A stretch of DNA of 7,619 nucleotides, from positions 1-7,619 of the forward strand of contig NZGX01000016.1 of NCBI GenBank assembly GCA_002691085.1, given 5' to 3'. Made by a program: the position numbers and the translations under genes. Below, piece after piece: positions 5,725 through 7,619 of this stretch (its first letter is position 1; the number at the start of each line of letters is the position of its first letter). Under the pieces are notes generated by a model that was not told the origin of the DNA, made no database searches, and saw only the letters and a list, made by a program, of their open reading frames with translations. Source of the stretch: Rhodospirillaceae bacterium (GTDB lineage Bacteria; Pseudomonadota; Alphaproteobacteria; Rhodospirillales; Rhodospirillaceae).

Positions 5725-6555
5725 CTACCCTTCTTTTTCTTTTAAAATTTTATTAACTAACTTAAAATCCTTAACGTTATCTACATCTATTGGACCTTCT
5801 GCCCAAGGCATAATTACACAACTAACTTTTGCTTTAATTGCTTTAGATATTCTTGATGCTACATCATTTAATGACAGCATTTGTAGTTTATACATTAATA
5901 GAGAAGTTATTCCAAAAGCTCGAGCAATTCGCATAGGTTTCTTGCCGAATTGCCCCCCAGTCGCAAATGGTTTCGCTCCGTTCACTCCTTTATCATTTTT
6001 GACAGCATATAGGTTACAGCTTGAATACTCATCATCTTTTAACTTGTGAAAGGCCCTTGCTCCTTCAGGGTATTTATCAATAATGAGTTTGGCCCTAGTC
6101 ATTGCAATATATGCATCGCAATTGGATTTTCTAATTTCTGAGCAAAAAAAACTTATCATTTCAGGGGTATGCAATGCATTATCACCTGCAGTTATTACTA
6201 AGGGGTATGGGTTAGGTATATCTTCTACTGCTGATAAAATGCTATTTGATAGATTATTTTTACTTATTATTACTTGAACTTTCTGCTCTTCGATCCATAG
6301 TTTTATATTATTAACCTCATTAAGTATTTCTGGATTATCAATTGATACATAAATCTTATTAAACTCATTGCTTTCAATGAGTGTTTTAACAACTCGCTCA
6401 ATCATTACTATTCCATTAAGTTCAACGACACACTTATGGGTTCTATTTTGTAATTTTGCTACTTCATCATTAATGCCTTTTCTACTTGCTGCAAGCACAA
6501 GAGCATTAAAGACTTGTTTGTTGTTGATAGAATTATTAATTTGTTTATCAGCCAT
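5725..6555 (-). CDS. MobA-like nucleotidyltransferase (NTP_transf_3 type)
   Basis: The 276-residue product has a Rossmann-like nucleotidyltransferase core. Motifs are ALVLAASRKG (18-27) as the nucleotide-binding loop, HKCVVELNGIVMIERVV (40-56) with the conserved Lys41, TAGDNALHTPEM (122-133) with metal-binding Asp125, YSSCNLYAV (177-185), and GPIDVDNVKDF (254-264) with a second likely metal-binding Asp258. Relatives transfer a nucleotide to molybdopterin, sugar phosphates or polyol/alcohol phosphates. The long insert between 140 and 250 is unlike molybdopterin guanylyltransferase MobA, so a role in making an activated sugar or lipid head group is more likely. It heads the minus-strand operon and diverges from a flippase gene, which fits envelope synthesis. 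The ribosome site upstream is poor (AGG, 12 bases away). Residues 1-17, rich in Asn/Gln, precede the domain and may be disordered, or the true start may be slightly downstream. Confidence 0.82.
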   Translation of the reverse strand: MADKQINNSINNKQVFNALVLAASRKGINDEVAKLQNRTHKCVVELNGIVMIERVVKTLIESNEFNKIYVSIDNPEILNEVNNIKLWIEEQKVQVIISKNNLSNSILSAVEDIPNPYPLVITAGDNALHTPEMISFFCSEIRKSNCDAYIAMTRAKLIIDKYPEGARAFHKLKDDEYSSCNLYAVKNDKGVNGAKPFATGGQFGKKPMRIARAFGITSLLMYKLQMLSLNDVASRISKAIKAKVSCVIMPWAEGPIDVDNVKDFKLVNKILKEKEG

Positions 6556-6634
6556 ACTTGATTTTAACCTAAACCATTATCTTTCTCTAGAACTCTAATT
6601 AAGAAATTAATACTCATTTGCAAAGGGAAATTAA
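6556..6634. promoter_or_regulatory. Divergent intergenic region with weak promoter candidates
   Basis: This 79-bp AT-rich gap separates the divergent nucleotidyltransferase and flippase genes and must hold promoters for both unless the transcripts start further inside. On the minus strand a GATAAT (6581-6576) is a reasonable -10, 20 bases before the ATG, with only a poor -35 (TTAATT near 6602-6597). No convincing plus-strand -10 was found. A small inverted repeat, ATTAA/TTAAT (6598-6611), is too short to interpret. Confidence 0.35.
6624..6628 (+). promoter_or_regulatory. Ribosome binding site of the flippase gene
   Basis: AGGGA lies six bases before the ATG at 6635, supporting this start for a gene whose end is outside the window. 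Confidence 0.7.
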
Positions 6635-7619
6635 ATGCCGAAAGGCCTAAAAAATCTAATTGGCAGATTTTCAGGATTATTGAAGATAAATCTCTGGTTT
6701 TCTGATGTGATTTTTTCAAGAGTTTTCAAAAATGCAGGTTTTCTTCTTAGTGGAAAGACAGTAACTGGATTACTTGGGTTAGGATATCTGAGTTTAGCTG
6801 CTCATGGGCTTGGTTTAGAAGAATTTGGTTTACTTATCTTAATACAAACTTACGTTCAGGTTGTCATTGGCTTAACGACTTTTCACTCTTGGCAGGTAGT
6901 TATCAAATATGGCGCTGACACCTTAAATTCTAATGATATTATAGGTTTTCAGAAGCTTATTTCCTTTACAACATTATTAGATATTATGGGCGTGCTAACT
7001 GGTACTACTTTAGCTTGGACTTTAGCCCCAATATTAGGTCCTTTTTTGGGCTGGGATGGTGATACAATTTATTATGCAAGAGTATATAGCCTGCTTATAC
7101 TCTTTACGATTGTAGCTACGCCAACGGGAATTCTTAGGTTATTTGACCGTTTTGATTTGTTGGCATGGCAAGTTATTATTACTCCTGCCTTGCGTCTTTT
7201 TGGGGTGATAATAGCAGTGTTAATTGATGCTCCTATTTGGGGATATTTGGTCATTTGGTTTTTTGCCTCAATTGCAGGAGGTCTTACTCTGTTAATTCTT
7301 GGTTGGAAGGAGGGAGAGAGACAAGGGGTATTAGTTAGAATGAATTGGAGTGTTAGGGACGTTACGAAAGAACATAAGGGAATAATAGGGTTTAGTCTTG
7401 CTTCAAATTTTAATTCTTCGTTACAACTTGTTACAGGCCATTTAAGCACAATAATAGTAGGCTTTATTGCAACTCCAGCCACTGCTGGTCTTTTTAAAGT
7501 CGCAAGGGAGGTTGCAACTGCAATAACCAAGCCTGCAGAATTACTTACACAATCAATTTATCCTGAATTTGCAAAATTAGGTACTACTAAAAAATGGTCA
7601 AATTTTAGTTCTTTACTTT
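6635..7619 (+). CDS. Polysaccharide/lipopolysaccharide flippase, Wzx-like (3' end outside window)
   Basis: An open frame of 328 complete codons runs off the right edge without a stop. The product is a multi-helix membrane protein of the polysaccharide-transporter branch of the MOP/MATE superfamily, which flips lipid-linked glycans across the inner membrane. A cytoplasmic amphipathic start (1-30) is followed by hydrophobic segments at about 33-57, 64-83, 107-135, 150-170, 178-198, 200-223 and 250-282. Family-like sequence includes GLGLEEFGLL (58-67) in the first loop and the segment AGLFKVAREVATAITKPAEL (284-303) running into TQSIYPEFAKL, a form common in alphaproteobacterial lipopolysaccharide biosynthesis flippases. 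Members usually have 12-14 helices and 420-500 residues, so roughly two-thirds to three-quarters of the gene is present. It diverges from the nucleotidyltransferase gene, consistent with an envelope-glycan locus extending to the right. Confidence 0.87.
   Translation, partial: MPKGLKNLIGRFSGLLKINLWFSDVIFSRVFKNAGFLLSGKTVTGLLGLGYLSLAAHGLGLEEFGLLILIQTYVQVVIGLTTFHSWQVVIKYGADTLNSNDIIGFQKLISFTTLLDIMGVLTGTTLAWTLAPILGPFLGWDGDTIYYARVYSLLILFTIVATPTGILRLFDRFDLLAWQVIITPALRLFGVIIAVLIDAPIWGYLVIWFFASIAGGLTLLILGWKEGERQGVLVRMNWSVRDVTKEHKGIIGFSLASNFNSSLQLVTGHLSTIIVGFIATPATAGLFKVAREVATAITKPAELLTQSIYPEFAKLGTTKKWSNFSSLL

Noticed and set aside
7072..7530. Minus-strand open frame of 152 codons
   Set aside because: It lies entirely antisense to the flippase, whose frame shows clear membrane-helix and family sequence. 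The antisense product has low-complexity shadow composition and no ribosome site was evident.

Overview
The window is AT-rich, with A/T-leaning codons, short intergenic gaps and tightly packed operons. The gene content is hydantoinase/oxoprolinase, acyl-CoA-dehydrogenase-fold monooxygenase, isochorismatase-fold amidase and Wzx-like flippase. Together these fit a free-living, streamlined proteobacterium, most likely a marine alphaproteobacterium. That placement is inferred from protein style and base composition. The window holds no rRNA, tRNA or other taxonomic marker.

Layout. (1) Bases 1-110 carry the 3' end of a plus-strand gene whose product ends in a Lys/Ala/Pro-repeat tail. (2) A complete hydantoinase B-type gene follows at 144-2060 and is closed by a strong intrinsic terminator at 2091-2121. 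(3) A separate plus-strand unit, the oxygenase component of a flavin-dependent monooxygenase, starts best at 2211. Directly in front of it is a perfect 15-bp inverted repeat (2161-2193) that contains a consensus TATAAT. (4) Four minus-strand genes run from 6555 down to 3469 and look like one operon, at least for the first three: a MobA-like nucleotidyltransferase, a cysteine amidohydrolase of the isochorismatase fold, a six-helix membrane protein, and an alpha/beta-hydrolase-fold protein that has lost the nucleophile serine. This last gene converges on the monooxygenase with only 4 bp between the stop codons. (5) A plus-strand polysaccharide flippase starts at 6635, diverges from the operon across a 79-bp gap, and runs off the right edge.

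How the genes may work together. Hydantoinase B and the N-carbamoylsarcosine-amidase/maleamate-amidase-like enzyme both act on C-N bonds of small cyclic or open-chain amides. The flavin monooxygenase and the hydrolase-fold protein could supply ring hydroxylation and a further step. A small nitrogen-heterocycle or amide catabolic neighbourhood is therefore plausible, but the substrate cannot be read from the sequence. The nucleotidyltransferase and the flippase at the right end point instead to cell-surface glycan or lipid synthesis. The boundary between these two themes lies inside the minus-strand operon, which is unusual.

The points most worth a second look are the Ser-to-Gly hydrolase, the palindromic promoter at 2161-2193, the Lys/Ala/Pro repeat tail, and the mixed composition of the minus-strand operon. 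I found no convincing evidence of a wholly new system. No CRISPR array, insertion sequence, RNA gene or phage gene is visible.
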